Origin: Maribacter polysiphoniae
GTDB lineage: Bacteria; Bacteroidota; Bacteroidia; Flavobacteriales; Flavobacteriaceae
DNA: 64,000 bases
Direction of reading: 5' to 3'
Assembly: GCF_003148665.1 (NCBI RefSeq)
Contig: NZ_QGGQ01000001.1
Coordinates: 327,762-391,761 of the forward strand
Below the pieces are notes generated by a model, which ran no database searches, was not told where the DNA came from, and was given only the letters and a program-made list of their open reading frames with translations. Position 1 is the first letter of the stretch; each line of letters opens with the position of its first letter. The position numbers and the translations under genes are program-made. Of the stretch, positions 54,774-64,000 are shown one piece after another.

Positions 54774-56126
54774 ATGTTCAAAAAAATACTTATTGCAAAT
54801 AGGGGTGAGATTGCACTGCGAATTATTCGGACCTGTAAGGAAATGGGAATAAAGACCGTAGCTGTATATTCTAAAGCCGATGAGGAAAGTTTACATGTAC
54901 GGTTTGCAGATGAGGCTGTTTGTATTGGTCCCGCACCGAGTAGCGAATCCTATCTTAAAATCCCAAATATCATTGCGGCGGCGGAAATAACCAATGCCGA
55001 TGCCATTCATCCAGGGTATGGCTTCCTATCTGAAAACTCAAAATTCTCTAAGATATGCGCCGAGCACGATATTAAGTTCATTGGGGCTTCGGGAGAGCAT
55101 ATCGATCGTATGGGCGATAAGGCTTCGGCCAAGGAAACCATGAAAAAAGCCGGTGTACCCACCGTTCCGGGTTCTGAGGGTCTATTGAAAGACGTAGCTG
55201 ATGCCAAGAAGATAGCCAAAAAAATGGGTTATCCCGTCATGATCAAGGCAACTGCCGGTGGTGGTGGTAAGGGAATGCGTGCCGTTTGGAAAGAGGAAGA
55301 TATGGAAGACCTCTTCGACAGTGCGGTCCAGGAAGCTACTGCTGCTTTTGGCAATGGTGGAATGTACATGGAAAAATTGATCGAGGAACCACGCCATATT
55401 GAAATACAGATTATCGGTGATCAATACGGTAAGGCATGCCATTTGTCTGAACGGGATTGTTCCATACAACGAAGGCATCAAAAACTTACAGAGGAAACCC
55501 CTTCACCCTATATGACCGATAAACTTCGGGAAGATATGGGTAATGCCGCCGTAAAAGCAGCGGAATTTATTAAATACGAAGGAGCGGGCACTATAGAATT
55601 TCTAGTCGATAAGCACCGGAATTTCTTTTTTATGGAAATGAATACCCGTATCCAAGTAGAGCACCCGATTACAGAACAGGTGGTTGATTACGATTTGATT
55701 CGGGAGCAGATTTTGGTAGCTGGTGGGGTTCCCATCTCCGGAAAAAATTATTATCCAAAATTGCACGCTATAGAATGTAGGATCAATGCCGAGGATCCAT
55801 ATAATAACTTTAGGCCTTCACCAGGTAGAATTACGACACTACATACCCCAGGGGGCCATGGTGTGCGTATGGATACCCATGTGTATAGTGGTTATACGAT
55901 TCCACCCAATTACGATTCTATGATCGCGAAGTTGATTACCACGGCCCAAACCCGGGAAGAGGCAATCAATAAAATGAAACGGGCACTGGACGAATTTGTT
56001 ATTGAAGGGGTGAAAACCACTATACCTTTTCACAGGCAACTCATGGTGCATCCCGATTATCTGGCGGGTAACTACACCACCAAGTTCATGGAGGATTTTG
56101 TAATGGATCCCCCACCGGAAGAATAA
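54774..56126 (+). CDS. accC: Biotin carboxylase subunit of acetyl-CoA carboxylase
   Basis: A 450-residue ATP-grasp enzyme that carboxylates biotin on AccB with bicarbonate. It begins [20 protein letters not shown]; the glycine-rich ATP lid is [42 protein letters not shown] and the catalytic RINAEDP region follow. The length is that of stand-alone AccC. A strong terminator 5 bp after the stop closes the fabH-accB-accC operon. Confidence 0.97.
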   Translation: MFKKILIANRGEIALRIIRTCKEMGIKTVAVYSKADEESLHVRFADEAVCIGPAPSSESYLKIPNIIAAAEITNADAIHPGYGFLSENSKFSKICAEHDIKFIGASGEHIDRMGDKASAKETMKKAGVPTVPGSEGLLKDVADAKKIAKKMGYPVMIKATAGGGGKGMRAVWKEEDMEDLFDSAVQEATAAFGNGGMYMEKLIEEPRHIEIQIIGDQYGKACHLSERDCSIQRRHQKLTEETPSPYMTDKLREDMGNAAVKAAEFIKYEGAGTIEFLVDKHRNFFFMEMNTRIQVEHPITEQVVDYDLIREQILVAGGVPISGKNYYPKLHAIECRINAEDPYNNFRPSPGRITTLHTPGGHGVRMDTHVYSGYTIPPNYDSMIAKLITTAQTREEAINKMKRALDEFVIEGVKTTIPFHRQLMVHPDYLAGNYTTKFMEDFVMDPPPEE

Positions 56127-56131
56127 AATGC

Positions 56132-56164
56132 AAAGCCCTGACGAAACCGTCAGGGCTTTTTTTT
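56132..56164 (+). terminator. Rho-independent terminator after accC
   Basis: AAAGCCCTGACG (56132-56143) pairs perfectly with CGTCAGGGCTTT (56148-56159), four-base loop, then a long T run. Confidence 0.93.
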
Positions 56165-56174
56165 ATCTTTCCGT

Positions 56175-57290
56175 ATGAACCTGAGTTATTGGGAATATAA
56201 AACCTGGTTGTCCAATATCGATTTTACCATTGTGGGTAGTGGCATTGTCGGATTGAATTGCGCCTTGGTCTTACGTCAAAAATATCCTGAGGCCAAAATA
56301 ATGGTGCTCGAAAAGGGTATTTTACCAGAGGGGGCAAGTACCAAGAATGCCGGTTTCGCTTGTTTCGGTAGTATTTCCGAGATAATCGCTGATTTAAACC
56401 GTCATTCTGGGGAGGAAGTGGTACAATTGGTAAGCCAACGATGGAAGGGAATCCAATTACTGCGAAAGAACTTAGGGGACTCCGCTATTGGTTATCAACG
56501 GTACGGGGGCCATGAGCTCTTTATGGAATCCAAGGAGGAGCTGTATGCCACATGCCGGGAAAGCCTTGAAAGGGTAAATACGCTTTTGAAACCGGTCTTT
56601 AAAACGGAGGCATTTCAATTGCAAGAGAACCGATTCCATTTTAAAAATATTAAGGAGCAGTACATTACAAACATCCTTGAGGCCCAGATTGATACCGGTA
56701 AAATGATGAGGGCCCTCCTACATTTGGTTGCTAAAAACGATATTCGGGTATGGAATGCCATACAAGTCGAGGAATTTCAAGAAACCGGTAATGGGGTGGA
56801 GGTAAGGACCAATGCTTTTGCCTATAAAACCAAGAAATTATTGATTGCCACGAATGGGTTTGCTTCCCAGCTTATAAAAGAAAAGGTGCAACCTGCACGC
56901 GCCCAGGTCCTGGTTACAAAACCTATTCCCAATCTTCATGTCAAGGGAACGTTCCATTTGGATGAGGGGTATTACTATTTTAGGAACATCGATAATCGTA
57001 TACTTTTTGGGGGTGGTCGTAATTTGGATTTTAAGGGGGAGGAAACCTATGAACAAAGCGAGACACCATTGATTCAAAACCGTCTTGAAGAAATGTTGGC
57101 CGAAATCATTTTGCCCAATACACCTTTTGAGGTGGAAAGGAGATGGAGCGGAACGATGGGGGTTGGAGCCGTAAAAAAGCCAATATTGAAACAACTTTCA
57201 AACAATGTGTATTGCGGTGTGCGATTGGGGGGAATGGGAGTGGCCATTGGTAGCCAAATAGGGCGTGATTTGGCAGAACTTTCGTTTTAG
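56175..57290 (+). CDS. FAD-dependent oxidoreductase (DAO/D-amino acid oxidase-like)
   Basis: A 371-residue flavoprotein. The FAD-binding Rossmann motif is FTIVGSGIVGLNCALVLRQ, with the acidic end of the second strand in MVLEKG. ASTKNAGFACFGS resembles the substrate/FAD region of glycine oxidase-like DAO enzymes, and the C-terminal GVRLGGMGVAIGSQIG closes the FAD site. The substrate, probably an amino or imino acid, cannot be assigned. It starts ten bases after the accC terminator and so needs its own promoter, which may overlap that terminator. Confidence 0.87.
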   Translation: MNLSYWEYKTWLSNIDFTIVGSGIVGLNCALVLRQKYPEAKIMVLEKGILPEGASTKNAGFACFGSISEIIADLNRHSGEEVVQLVSQRWKGIQLLRKNLGDSAIGYQRYGGHELFMESKEELYATCRESLERVNTLLKPVFKTEAFQLQENRFHFKNIKEQYITNILEAQIDTGKMMRALLHLVAKNDIRVWNAIQVEEFQETGNGVEVRTNAFAYKTKKLLIATNGFASQLIKEKVQPARAQVLVTKPIPNLHVKGTFHLDEGYYYFRNIDNRILFGGGRNLDFKGEETYEQSETPLIQNRLEEMLAEIILPNTPFEVERRWSGTMGVGAVKKPILKQLSNNVYCGVRLGGMGVAIGSQIGRDLAELSF

Positions 57291-57457
57291 AAAATTACCC
57301 ATTGTACATTTTTATTTTTATATTGTAGGTCTGTTTGATCAATGACCTGCCCTAGGTCTTATTCTGCCTCAAAATCATTTATAAGTGCTATGAATAATTG
57401 TTATCGATGGTATCCGTGTACTATCGATACGTTTTTTTATATTTAAAATGATTTTTT

Positions 57458-58105
57458 ATGACCAAGAGTACTTTGGGGAGATTTATTAAAACGGCTATCG
57501 CTGTTCTGTTTTTAATGGTTTTCGGTAGTTGCATTTCGTCCAAGTCAAATTATCAGCGGGAATATACGCGTCTGTGGAAAGAGATTATCAAGTCGGAAGC
57601 CTGGAAAAATTCGTTGGTTGCCGATAATTCCAAGGAAAGGCCCACATATGATCAACTTTATGCCACTACATCGGAAGACGTTATTCTAGAAGATGATTAC
57701 ACTACACATTTGGATAGGGAAGCCCTTTTTGAAGTGCGCTTCGAGTCCTTGGTCTCAAGGGCTTATTTTAAGATCATTGCGGAGGCAGAGCATGCTGATA
57801 GCCGGTTAAGGGCGGAATATGATCGTTGGAATTCGATGCAACAGGATTCAAGTATCGCCAAGGACAGGACATTCAGAAAAGATCTTGGAAAAATCATCAA
57901 AAAGTACAATGCCCACAAGCGCATGTTAGAAGGACTTAAATCATGGAATATTTTTAGCGAGTTTCGTTCCAATGATCTCGATTTCTTTAAGGCAGAGAAC
58001 AAGAATGAAGTTTATAGGATGTATACTACTGGTAGTACGGAGGATCATATGATCGGTTATTTGATGTATCGATTGGCCGATTTGTACCACAATGATAATC
58101 ATTGA
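57458..58105 (+). CDS. Lipoprotein of unknown function
   Basis: A 215-residue predicted lipoprotein (signal TAIAVLFLMVFGSC). The mature protein is helical and charged, with motifs EYTRLWKEIIKSEAW and YFKIIAEAEHADSRLRAEYDRW; the C-terminus holds HMIGYLMYRLADLYHNDNH. I do not recognise a family. It may be a flavobacterial lineage protein. It is read in the same direction as the GreA/B-like gene downstream, 54 bp apart. Confidence 0.7.
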   Translation: MTKSTLGRFIKTAIAVLFLMVFGSCISSKSNYQREYTRLWKEIIKSEAWKNSLVADNSKERPTYDQLYATTSEDVILEDDYTTHLDREALFEVRFESLVSRAYFKIIAEAEHADSRLRAEYDRWNSMQQDSSIAKDRTFRKDLGKIIKKYNAHKRMLEGLKSWNIFSEFRSNDLDFFKAENKNEVYRMYTTGSTEDHMIGYLMYRLADLYHNDNH

Positions 58106-58159
58106 GGTTGCATATCCAATTCCCGTAGTTTAATGAGCATTGAATTTAATTTTTGATTA

Positions 58160-58618
58160 ATGAGCAGTTTAGACCTAAAAAAGAACTTATATTGGTTCTG
58201 TATGGATTTTGTACAGGAACGGATTTCCCGAATCCAATCCCAAATGGAAGAGGTTCAAGAAGCTTTGACTTCAGAAACGAAAAGTAGTGCTGGGGACAAG
58301 CATGAGACAGGTAGGGCCATGCTCCAATTGGAAAGGGAAAAATTAGGCAGGCAATTGGCAGAGGCTGAGAATATGTTGCAAGTATTGAATAAGGTTGATA
58401 TATCCTCGAAAAAGGAAATAGCTTCCTTGGGTAGTTTGGTAAAGACAGCTGGGGCACATTACTTTTTGGCTATCTCTGCAGGGGAATATAAAATAGGGAC
58501 TGAAAAGTATTATTGTATTTCCATGAATACCCCAATAGGCATTATGCTGTTTGGCAAAGGTGTGGGCGATACCCTTAATTTTAATGGGAATGAACTACGG
58601 ATTTTGGAAATCGTTTAA
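58160..58618 (+). CDS. GreA/GreB-like small protein
   Basis: A 152-residue protein with a coiled-coil N-terminal half (VQERISRIQSQMEEVQEAL ... LQLEREKLGRQLAEAENML) and a C-terminal beta domain (EIASLGSLVKTAGAHYFLAIS ... CISMNTPIGIMLFGKGVGDTL). That is the layout of transcript cleavage factors GreA/GreB, and this flavobacterial group is often mislabelled as oxoacyl-ACP synthase. The acidic tip residues of true Gre factors are not certain here, so it may bind RNA polymerase without cleavage activity. It converges with arfB. Confidence 0.75.
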   Translation: MSSLDLKKNLYWFCMDFVQERISRIQSQMEEVQEALTSETKSSAGDKHETGRAMLQLEREKLGRQLAEAENMLQVLNKVDISSKKEIASLGSLVKTAGAHYFLAISAGEYKIGTEKYYCISMNTPIGIMLFGKGVGDTLNFNGNELRILEIV

Positions 58619-58623
58619 TTATA

Positions 58624-59028
58624 TCAATCCAATTTTGGCCGACCACGGTTTGCCTTTTTTAAGGCATCCTTTTTCTTTTTGCGCAGTCTTTTTTCTACCG
58701 ATGATCTCGAGGGTTTTGTCTTTCTACGCTTTTTTTGGATCTTAATGGCATTCTCCAATAGCTCCAAAAAACGTTTGATAACCAGTTCCTTGTTTTTAAA
58801 TTGACTCCGGGTGGCATCGGCTTGGAGCATCAGGATATTGTCCTTGGTGAGTCTTTTGGCAAGTTTGTGGAGTACACGTTCTTTTTCGATGGAAGAAAGC
58901 GCGTTGGAGTTGGCGACATCAAAGGCAAGTTCCACTTTCGTTGAAACTTTATTCACATGTTGCCCGCCCGCCCCACTGCTTCTAACCGCTTTTAAATTTA
59001 GTTCTTGGAGTAGGCCGGCTTTATTCAT
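58624..59028 (-). CDS. arfB: Ribosome-rescue hydrolase ArfB (RF-1 domain)
   Basis: A 134-residue protein with the catalytic GGQ motif at residues 21-23 (RSSGAGGQHVNKVSTKVEL), a short RF-1-like domain and a strongly basic C-terminal tail (KKRRKTKPSRSSVEKRLRKKKK) that enters the empty mRNA channel. It frees peptides from stalled ribosomes. The basic tail separates it from the true release factors. It is five bases downstream of the ABC ATPase gene on the same strand. Confidence 0.93.
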   Translation of the reverse strand: MNKAGLLQELNLKAVRSSGAGGQHVNKVSTKVELAFDVANSNALSSIEKERVLHKLAKRLTKDNILMLQADATRSQFKNKELVIKRFLELLENAIKIQKKRRKTKPSRSSVEKRLRKKKKDALKKANRGRPKLD

Positions 59029-59033
59029 AATGG

Positions 59034-60008
59034 CTATATATTCAATCGTTGGTTTATGGTATCGATCGAGACATTCAAAAATACTTTTTTATCGGCTTCC
59101 AAGGCTGTCCCATGGTTGAAAAAGATGCTTTGTCCTTCGTAGACACCTTCAATCATATAATACCCGCCCTTATAGTATGAACGTTTTACTTCGACCTCCA
59201 ATCCCGATTTTTGGGACACCCTGAATTCATGGGCGTAAACAATGATACGACGTTGGGTGTCGGCATAGGATTTAATAATATTAATGGGTATTTGATTTGC
59301 TTCACCGAATAAACCTGCGATATATAGGTCTTTAGGATGTTCAAACAAATTCTTCGGGGTATCCTTGGCAATGATCTTCCCGTTTTTAAGTACCACCACG
59401 GTATCGGCAAAAGGCAGCATATCATTGTGGTCGTGAGTGGCCGTGATTACCGTCACCCCTTTTTCCTTTAGATAGCCGAAAAGGTTTCGACGGAGGCTAT
59501 TTTTTCGAAAATTATCGATATGGCTAAAAGGTTCGTCGAGTAGCAATACCTCGGGACGTTGGGCTAGGACCCGTGCCAAGGCCACGCGCTGTTGTTGGCC
59601 ACCACTTAAATATTTGACCTTTACCTTGGCAAATTCCGTCAACTCGATCATCTCGAGTAATTCTTGGGTGCGTTCCTTGAGCTGCTCGGGTTCAAAGACC
59701 GATAAAAACTGACTCACATTTTCCTCGACCATGGTAAAAGGCATGAGATCAAAATCCTGGGACAGGTATTTCATGTAGGGTTCGCCCGGCACCAAATTGA
59801 AATTGGGACCCAAAATACGGTTGTCATTCCAAAATAATGCTCCGTCCTCAACATGTAAAAGTCCGTAAATGATCTTTAATAAGGTGCTCTTTCCACATCC
59901 GCTTTCGCCAATAATAGAGACATGTTGACCCTGCTGCACTTTTAGATCGATGTCCTCAAGAACAGGGGAAGTATTGTAACGAAAGGAAACATGGTCCAAT
60001 CTCAGCAT
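59034..60008 (-). CDS. ABC transporter ATP-binding protein with C-terminal TOBE-like domain
   Basis: A 324-residue ATPase. Walker A GESGCGKST, Q-loop YLSQDFDLMPF, signature YLSGGQQQRVALARV, Walker B VLLLDEPFSHID and switch His in TATHDHND are all intact. The last ~90 residues look like a TOBE domain (IVYAHEFRVSQKSGLEVEV), as in ATPases of CUT1, Fbp or spermidine importers. No permease or binding-protein gene is next to it, so the substrate is open. It is probably co-transcribed with arfB. Confidence 0.87.
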   Translation of the reverse strand: MLRLDHVSFRYNTSPVLEDIDLKVQQGQHVSIIGESGCGKSTLLKIIYGLLHVEDGALFWNDNRILGPNFNLVPGEPYMKYLSQDFDLMPFTMVEENVSQFLSVFEPEQLKERTQELLEMIELTEFAKVKVKYLSGGQQQRVALARVLAQRPEVLLLDEPFSHIDNFRKNSLRRNLFGYLKEKGVTVITATHDHNDMLPFADTVVVLKNGKIIAKDTPKNLFEHPKDLYIAGLFGEANQIPINIIKSYADTQRRIIVYAHEFRVSQKSGLEVEVKRSYYKGGYYMIEGVYEGQSIFFNHGTALEADKKVFLNVSIDTINQRLNI

Positions 60009-60028
60009 AAAATGGTTCTTTTTAATGA

Positions 60029-60062
60029 TATAAAAGTCCGTCTCAAAAGGGAAACGGACTTT
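60029..60062 (-). terminator. Terminator of the prolyl oligopeptidase gene
   Basis: Nine-bp stem AAAGTCCGT (60033-60041) with ACGGACTTT (60054-60062); on the minus strand TTTTATAT follows. Confidence 0.8.
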
Positions 60063-60090
60063 GCGTTATTATATTGATGCAAAATTTGTG

Positions 60091-62247
60091 TTATTCCTTG
60101 AATTCTTTCAATACCGCTTTATTCGGTAGTTCCCCATACCCCATGTTGTACAGGGTAAACCCGAAAATGTCGGCATATTGCTCTATGGTTTTGCTCACGG
60201 GAGTACCCGCACCATGACCGGCATTGGTTTCTATTCGAATCAATGTTGGGTTTGTACCTGCTTGTTTCGCTTGGAGTTCCGCTGCAAACTTAAAACTATG
60301 GGCAGGCACCACCCGATCATCGTGGTCACCAGTGGTTATCAAGGTAGCAGGATATTCAGTTCCTTCTTTCACATTGTGTACGGGGGAATATCCCTTGAGG
60401 TATTCGAACATTTCCTTACTGTCTTCCGAAGTACCATAATCATAGGCCCAACCGGCACCTGCCGTAAAGGTATGGTAGCGTAACATATCCAAGACCCCAA
60501 CGGCTGGTAAGGCGACTTTCATCAAATCCGGGCGTTGGGTCATGGTGGCTCCAACCAGTAGTCCACCATTACTGCCCCCGCGAATGGCCAAGTAGTCTTT
60601 GGAGGTATAATCATTGGCAATTAGGTATTCGGCTGCGGCAATAAAATCGTCAAAAACATTTTGCTTTTTCGTCTTGATACCTGCATCGTGCCATTTTTTA
60701 CCGTATTCCCCACCCCCTCTAAGATTTGGAACGGCATATATGCCTCCTTGTTCCATCCAAACGGCATTGCCAATACTGAAAGATGGGGTTAGGCTGATGT
60801 TGAAACCGCCATAGCCATAAAGAATCGTCGGATTTTTGCCGTTCAACTCCAACCCTTTTTTATACGTGATGATCATGGGTATTTTGGTGCCGTCCTTTGA
60901 ATGATAGAATACTTGGTGTGATTCGTAATCCTCTGGATTGAAATCTATTTCCGGTTTCCAGTATTGTTGGTATTCCCCGGTTTCTACATTGTATTTATAC
61001 GAAGAGCCTGGAGTGTTGTAATTGGTGAACGAAAAATAAAATTCCTTATCCTCTTTCTTTCCACCAAAACCAGAGGCACTACCCAATCCGGGTAATTGTA
61101 CCTCACGAACCAGTTTGCCATCATAATTATACTGGAATACTTTTGAAATGGCATCTACCATATATTCGGCAAAGAAATACCCACCACCAGTAGTTGGGGA
61201 GAGTACATTTTCTGTTTCAGGGATAAAATCCACCCAATGTTCAGGTGTGGGATTTGAGGCATCCACAGTGACGATTTTCTGGTTAGGTGCGTTTAAATTG
61301 GTAACGATATACAGTTTTGAACCTACATTGTCGATGACATGACTATCGGTTTCGGTATCATCCAAAATGGTTTGAAGCTTTGCGTTGGGTTGGGTCAGAT
61401 CTTTTAGAAAAAGCTTATTCCCAGAGGTGGAGATCGATGCGGAGATATACAAGTAACGATTATCCTTACTGACGCTAGCGAAAACATACCGATGCTTTTC
61501 CGCTGGTTTGGCTCCGTAAATAACCTGATCCTCCTTTTGTGGAGTACCTATCTTATGGTAATATACTTTATGCTGGTCCGTTTTGGCAGAAAGTTCACTT
61601 CCTTTAGGTTTGTCATAACTGGAATAATAAAAACCATCATTGCCTTTCCAAGAAACGCCACTGAACTTGATGTCGATCAAGGTGTCTTCAACAACTTCCT
61701 TGGTTTTGGCATTTAAAACGATGGCTTTACGCCAATCACTACCGCCTTCTGAGATAAGGTAGGCAGCCATGGAACCGTCCTCGGTAAAATGAAGTCCGGC
61801 CAAGGAGGTAGTGCCATCTTCGGAGAAGGTATTGGGGTCTAAAAACACCTCTGGTTCCCCATCCCCCTTCTGGCGATAGACCACATATTGGTTCTGTAGT
61901 CCATCATTCTTATAAAAATAGGTATAATCCCCCTCTTTGAATGGGGAGCCCAATTTTTCATAATTCCATAATTTTTCAAGTCGGTTCTTTAGGTCGGCCC
62001 GAAAAGGTATTTTTTCCAAGTAGCCAAAAGTGGTGATATTCTGTTCCTTGACCCAAGCTTCGGTTTCGGGACTACGATCATCCTCTAACCAACGATAGGG
62101 ATCTTTTACTTCGGTTCCAAAATAAGTGTCTACGGAATCGGCTTTATGGGTAGTAGGGTAATTCACTGTTATGGGTTCTTTTTGGGTTGTGGTATTGCAT
62201 GCACCAAGGAGTAGGGCAGCAACCGGAAATAACATGTATTTTTTCAT
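60091..62247 (-). CDS. Prolyl oligopeptidase (S9A), lipoprotein
   Basis: A 718-residue predicted lipoprotein (signal [17 protein letters not shown]). Residues ~70-430 form the seven-bladed propeller that filters substrates. The C-terminal alpha/beta hydrolase domain has nucleophile Ser559 in [11 protein letters not shown], the Asp in [10 protein letters not shown] and His678 in NAGHGAG. It starts with [28 protein letters not shown], a standard S9A opening. It cleaves short peptides after proline in the periplasm or on the surface. Monocistronic. Confidence 0.95.
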   Translation of the reverse strand: MKKYMLFPVAALLLGACNTTTQKEPITVNYPTTHKADSVDTYFGTEVKDPYRWLEDDRSPETEAWVKEQNITTFGYLEKIPFRADLKNRLEKLWNYEKLGSPFKEGDYTYFYKNDGLQNQYVVYRQKGDGEPEVFLDPNTFSEDGTTSLAGLHFTEDGSMAAYLISEGGSDWRKAIVLNAKTKEVVEDTLIDIKFSGVSWKGNDGFYYSSYDKPKGSELSAKTDQHKVYYHKIGTPQKEDQVIYGAKPAEKHRYVFASVSKDNRYLYISASISTSGNKLFLKDLTQPNAKLQTILDDTETDSHVIDNVGSKLYIVTNLNAPNQKIVTVDASNPTPEHWVDFIPETENVLSPTTGGGYFFAEYMVDAISKVFQYNYDGKLVREVQLPGLGSASGFGGKKEDKEFYFSFTNYNTPGSSYKYNVETGEYQQYWKPEIDFNPEDYESHQVFYHSKDGTKIPMIITYKKGLELNGKNPTILYGYGGFNISLTPSFSIGNAVWMEQGGIYAVPNLRGGGEYGKKWHDAGIKTKKQNVFDDFIAAAEYLIANDYTSKDYLAIRGGSNGGLLVGATMTQRPDLMKVALPAVGVLDMLRYHTFTAGAGWAYDYGTSEDSKEMFEYLKGYSPVHNVKEGTEYPATLITTGDHDDRVVPAHSFKFAAELQAKQAGTNPTLIRIETNAGHGAGTPVSKTIEQYADIFGFTLYNMGYGELPNKAVLKEFKE

Positions 62248-62281
62248 GGACCATGAGATTAATTGGTCCTAAAATTAATAC

Positions 62282-62319
62282 AAAAAAACCTTTGGAACTA
62301 ATTCGTATCCAAAGGTTTT
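62282..62319 (-). terminator. Terminator of asd
   Basis: AAACCTTTGGA (62286-62296) pairs with TCCAAAGGTTT (62308-62318); on the minus strand a run of seven T follows. Confidence 0.88.
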
Positions 62320-62348
62320 AAGCGTTAAGGTTATCTAGAAACTTGGTT

Positions 62349-63338
62349 CTAGACCAATTTGTTTTCGACCAAATATTCCGCAATTTGTACGGCATTCGTT
62401 GCGGCCCCTTTTCTAAGGTTATCGGCAACAATCCACATGTTCAAGGTGTTTCTTTGGGTTTCATCCCTACGAATACGACCTACGAACACCTCGTCCTTAT
62501 CATGGGCGTATATGGGCATGGGGTAGGTGTTGGTATCAGGATTATCCTGTACGGTTACCCCAGGGGTGTTGTTCAATAATTGACGGACTTCGTTCAAATC
62601 AAAATCGTTTAGAAACTCAACGTTTACCGATTCTGAATGGCCACCGGCCGTAGGAATACGTACCGCGGTTGCCGAAACGGAGAAAGTTCTGTCATTGAAT
62701 ATTTTCTGGGGCTCTTGGGCCAATTTCATTTCTTCCTTGGTATATCCATTTTCCAGGAATACGTCGCAATGCGGCAAAGCGTTGCGACCTATGGGATAGG
62801 GATATGCCATTTCACCCTTAATTCCGGCAATCTCATTCTCCAATTGTTGAACGGCTTTTACGCCGGTTCCTGAAACGGATTGGTAGGTAGAAACCACAAC
62901 ACGTTTCATTTTATACTTATTATGAAGAGGTGCCAAGGCCATCACCATTTGAATGGTAGAGCAATTGGGGTTGGCTATGATCTTATCTTCTGCAGTCAAT
63001 TCGTTGGCATTGATCTCGGGTACGATCAATTTTTTTGTAGGATCCATACGCCAAGCAGAGGAATTGTCCACTACGGTGGTACCTACTGCGGCAAATTTTG
63101 GGGCCCATTCGGTGGAAGTATCCCCGCCTGCCGAGAATATGGCGACATCAGGCTTGGCTGCGACAGCATCGGAAAGACCGATAACCGTATGTTCTACTCC
63201 CTTATATTTTAATTTTTTACCTACAGAACGTTCTGACGCTACCAATAATAATTCGGTAATAGGGAAATTTCGTTCTGCCAATACTTTTAGCATTACTTCG
63301 CCAACCATTCCGGTGGCCCCGACAACTGCAACTTTCAT
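62349..63338 (-). CDS. asd: Aspartate-semialdehyde dehydrogenase
   Basis: A 329-residue enzyme of the aspartate family pathway (lysine, threonine, methionine, diaminopimelate). The N-terminal NADP-binding MKVAVVGATGMVGEVMLKVL, the catalytic Cys126 in IANPNCSTIQM, and the substrate region VSGTGVKAVQQLENE with VRIPTAGGHSESVNVEF are as expected. It is monocistronic, with a terminator on its 3' side. The length is standard for the family. Confidence 0.96.
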   Translation of the reverse strand: MKVAVVGATGMVGEVMLKVLAERNFPITELLLVASERSVGKKLKYKGVEHTVIGLSDAVAAKPDVAIFSAGGDTSTEWAPKFAAVGTTVVDNSSAWRMDPTKKLIVPEINANELTAEDKIIANPNCSTIQMVMALAPLHNKYKMKRVVVSTYQSVSGTGVKAVQQLENEIAGIKGEMAYPYPIGRNALPHCDVFLENGYTKEEMKLAQEPQKIFNDRTFSVSATAVRIPTAGGHSESVNVEFLNDFDLNEVRQLLNNTPGVTVQDNPDTNTYPMPIYAHDKDEVFVGRIRRDETQRNTLNMWIVADNLRKGAATNAVQIAEYLVENKLV

Positions 63339-63492
63339 ATTAATTTAATTTAGAAGGCAAATGTAGTTCATGCGATCAGATCGAACAAGACAAATCAGTT
63401 CTATTAATCAAAATATAACATAATGTTACAAATATAACAATTGTTTGATTCACGTTAATTAGGTTTCCCAATAAGGCGCTAATATCCATGAA

Positions 63493-63525
63493 TAAAAAAA
63501 ACCGGCCCTTGCATAAGGACCGGTT
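63493..63525 (-). terminator. Terminator of mscL
   Basis: AACCGG-C-CCTT (63500-63510) with AAGG-A-CCGGTT (63515-63525), one mismatch; on the minus strand a run of T follows. Confidence 0.85.
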
Positions 63526-63578
63526 GAGTTAGTTTCCAGTGTAGCGGTTGCCAGTAGTACAACTGGCATATATGTAGA

Positions 63579-63983
63579 CTATTGTTTTTTCAACAAGTCC
63601 CTGATTTCAGCCAATAAATCTTCTTGACTTGGACCTGCTGGTGCAGCTGGTGCTGGAGGGGTTTTTGTTTTGTTGTAAGCCTTAACGATGATAAACATTA
63701 CAAAACCTACGATCAATAAGTTAACGATAGTGTTTACCCATTTACCCCAACGAATTGCATTTTCAGCAACAAAACCTTCTGTTCCTTCAACTCCGGTAGC
63801 CTCGGTCAATACTATTTTTAAGTTGGCAAAGTCCATACCTCCTGCGAAGTGACCAACAATCGGCATAATGATATCTGCCACAAATCCGTTCACTACAAGG
63901 CCTACGGCTCCTGCAAGAATAACAGCAACTGCAAAATCAATTACATTGCCTGTCATAATAAAATTCTTGAATTCTTTTAACAT
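63579..63983 (-). CDS. mscL: Large-conductance mechanosensitive channel
   Basis: A 134-residue channel that opens under hypo-osmotic stress to protect the cell. It begins MLKEFKNFIMTGNVIDFAVAVILAGAVG, the gating helix TM1, followed by IIMPIVGHFAGGMDF, a periplasmic loop, TM2 (WVNTIVNLLIVGFVMFIIVKAYN), a Pro/Ala-rich linker (TPPAPAAPAGP) and a C-terminal helix EDLLAEIRDLLKK. All parts are present. It lies at the window end with only 17 bp of upstream sequence. Confidence 0.97.
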   Translation of the reverse strand: MLKEFKNFIMTGNVIDFAVAVILAGAVGLVVNGFVADIIMPIVGHFAGGMDFANLKIVLTEATGVEGTEGFVAENAIRWGKWVNTIVNLLIVGFVMFIIVKAYNKTKTPPAPAAPAGPSQEDLLAEIRDLLKKQ

Positions 63984-64000
63984 TTTAAGTGTTTTTTTAT

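Overview
The window looks like a chromosomal piece of a marine-type Flavobacteriaceae (Bacteroidetes). Supporting signs are protein families typical of that group (OMP_b-brl_3 TonB receptor end, GreA/B-like small protein, DUF177-rpmF-fabH-accB-accC cluster), a Bacteroidetes-type promoter (TTG, 19 nt, TATCTTTG) ahead of DUF177, many SPII lipoproteins, a hybrid two-component/AraC regulator and several secreted glycoside hydrolases. I see no rRNA, CRISPR array, insertion sequence or prophage.

Layout. 1-9.6 kb: end of a TonB-dependent receptor, PD40 and M28 lipoproteins, dus, a LolC/E-like permease, rbfA, a tRNA-Met preceded by a broken tRNA-like copy carrying two hairpins, a TonB-like protein, a second M28 peptidase and a small beta-barrel protein. 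10.2-28.4 kb: a LacI-controlled carbohydrate locus with two secreted GH38-type alpha-mannosidases, a GH76-like and a six-hairpin glycosidase, a sugar-porter MFS, and cytoplasmic RraA, cupin, SDR, lactonase and mannonate dehydratase genes. It ends in a decayed GH92 remnant and a terminator. 28.5-36.1 kb: collagen-like lipoprotein, a papain-like protein with duplicated C-terminal modules, a lipocalin-like lipoprotein, a TPR hybrid histidine kinase, a chimeric PA14/GH92 remnant and a GH43. 36.3-45.1 kb: DUF2188 protein, membrane protein, SGNH esterase, NagX-like membrane protein, TauE permease, then ROK kinase, FucP-like MFS, NahK-like kinase and a decayed CBM9-like gene. 45.4-64 kb: TPR/transglutaminase protein, a second NagX-like protein, then housekeeping genes (ribE, pdxA, DUF177, rpmF, fabH, accB, accC, arfB, ABC ATPase, prolyl oligopeptidase, asd, mscL).

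How the genes fit together. In the LacI locus the enzymes with signal peptides would release mannose from alpha-mannosides outside the cytoplasm, and the MFS would import it. The four cytoplasmic enzymes SDR, lactonase, mannonate dehydratase and RraA/cupin suggest a non-phosphorylated oxidative route: mannose to mannonolactone to mannonate to 2-keto-3-deoxygluconate. This pathway is an inference from families and order, and it is the most interesting system in the window. Three near-identical palindromes (consensus CTAAACCGATTTAG) upstream of the LacI gene and of the first mannosidase are its likely operators. No SusC/SusD pair is present. Three decayed genes (GH92 start, PA14/GH92 end, CBM9-like) show that this glycan region has been rearranging and losing parts.
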